Assembly (NCBI RefSeq): GCF_024346135.1
Contig: NZ_JAGQCJ010000007.1
Location: 62,001 to 126,000 of the forward strand
From: Cyanobium sp. CH-040
GTDB taxonomy: Bacteria; Cyanobacteriota; Cyanobacteriia; PCC-6307; Cyanobiaceae
Reading direction: 5' to 3'
DNA length: 64,000 bases
The position numbers and the translations under genes were made by a program. Below the pieces are notes generated by a model. The model was given only the letters and a program-made list of their open reading frames with translations, ran no database searches and had not been told where the DNA came from. Shown here piece after piece: positions 63,606 to 64,000 of this stretch. Numbering within the stretch: the stretch's first letter is position 1; every line of letters begins with the position of its first letter.

Positions 63606-64000
63606 TCAGTCCATGGCCCGTTGAGGTAGCTCCACACACACGCTCCTTGCCCTGCTTTGTCTGAGCCAAAGTTCTCGATAGAAGCCATCAGAGCTTTCCA
63701 ACAGCTGTGAATGGCTACCCCGCTCCACAATTCGCCCGCCATCCACCACCACGATCAGATCAGCATTGACGATCGTGCTCAGCCGGTGGGCGATCACGAG
63801 CACCGTGTGCTGCCGCTCGAATGCCTCGATTGCCTCCTGCACCAGCCGCTCGCTCGCCGAATCCAGAGCGCTGGTGGCCTCATCGAGGATCAGCAGTTCC
63901 GGATCGCGCAGAAACGCGCGCGCCAGTGAGATCCGCTGGCGCTGGCCACCGCTCAGCCGGTAGCCCCGCTCGCCCACCAGCGTGTCGTAGCCATCGGGCA
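63606..64000 (-). CDS. ABC transporter ATP-binding protein, C-terminal part (partial; MsbA-like)
   Basis: The right edge cuts this gene; about 131 C-terminal codons are visible. [20 protein letters not shown] (ABC signature), [16 protein letters not shown] (Walker B and D loop) and [20 protein letters not shown] (H loop) are complete. HRLSTI-type spacing suggests a fused membrane-ATPase exporter, such as the lipid/oligosaccharide flippases of the MsbA or PglK kind. The membrane half and Walker A are outside the window. It probably exports the lipid-linked glycan made by the downstream genes. Its host-like GC contrasts with its AT-rich neighbour. Confidence 0.88.
   Translation of the reverse strand, partial: PDGYDTLVGERGYRLSGGQRQRISLARAFLRDPELLILDEATSALDSASERLVQEAIEAFERQHTVLVIAHRLSTIVNADLIVVVDGGRIVERGSHSQLLESSDGFYRELWLRQSRARSVCVELPQRAMD

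Overview
The window is high-GC DNA (about 70-75% in most hand-counted lines) from a unicellular picocyanobacterium of the Cyanobium/Synechococcus group. The best marker is a 62-residue gene between tRNA-Trp and tRNA-Asp (16612-16800). It matches my memory of PSHCP, the hyper-conserved Tudor-like protein of Prochlorococcus and marine Synechococcus. The rplS, tRNA-Trp, PSHCP, tRNA-Asp, gltX order, the cyanoexosortase set and the EbsA-like protein agree with this. The high GC fits Cyanobium-like strains better than low-GC Prochlorococcus.

1-11 kb (minus strand): a tightly packed transcription unit runs yajQ, DUF47 (PhoU-like), PiT phosphate permease, fused 5-oxoprolinase, then V-type ATPase subunits B, D, I, K and probably E, which leaves the window. 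Nearly every junction is an ATGA, GTGA or TGATG overlap. Heptanucleotide repeats fill the K-E spacer. 11-29 kb: core housekeeping genes (MAPEG protein, DprA-like, DRTGG protein, EbsA-like, SDR, map, rplS, two tRNAs, gltX, Na+/H+ antiporter, MscS channel, polA). Among them are an SGNH esterase with RTX repeats, a PIN/RHH toxin-antitoxin pair and the remnant of an MNT nucleotidyltransferase.

29-36 kb: an exosortase and glycan control module. An HpsJ-like membrane protein, a cyanoexosortase with Cys/Arg/His catalytic residues and its associated protein form an overlapping operon. It diverges from a Wzz/BY-kinase fusion, and a candidate sorted substrate with a PEP-CTERM-like tail lies just downstream of the kinase. 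36-40.5 kb: a toxin-antitoxin-rich strip with three VapBC-type pairs, relics of others and inverted repeats at or near the antitoxin starts.

40.8-64 kb (minus strand): a large surface-polysaccharide locus. It holds an RTX protein with a CHRD-like domain, a WcaF-like acetyltransferase, an O-antigen ligase/polymerase-like protein, many GT2 and GT4 glycosyltransferases (one a GT2-GT4 fusion), AsnB, two FkbM methyltransferases, three proteins with fucosyltransferase-like motifs and a truncated ABC exporter. Low-GC blocks (about 40-43% in sampled lines) at roughly 53.0-55.9 kb, 60.85-63.6 kb and 40.86-42.1 kb alternate with host-like DNA, so the locus looks mosaic. The regional model is inference: the glycosyltransferases build a decorated repeat-unit glycan, the BY-kinase/Wzz protein sets chain length, the ABC transporter exports it, and the exosortase anchors an associated protein.
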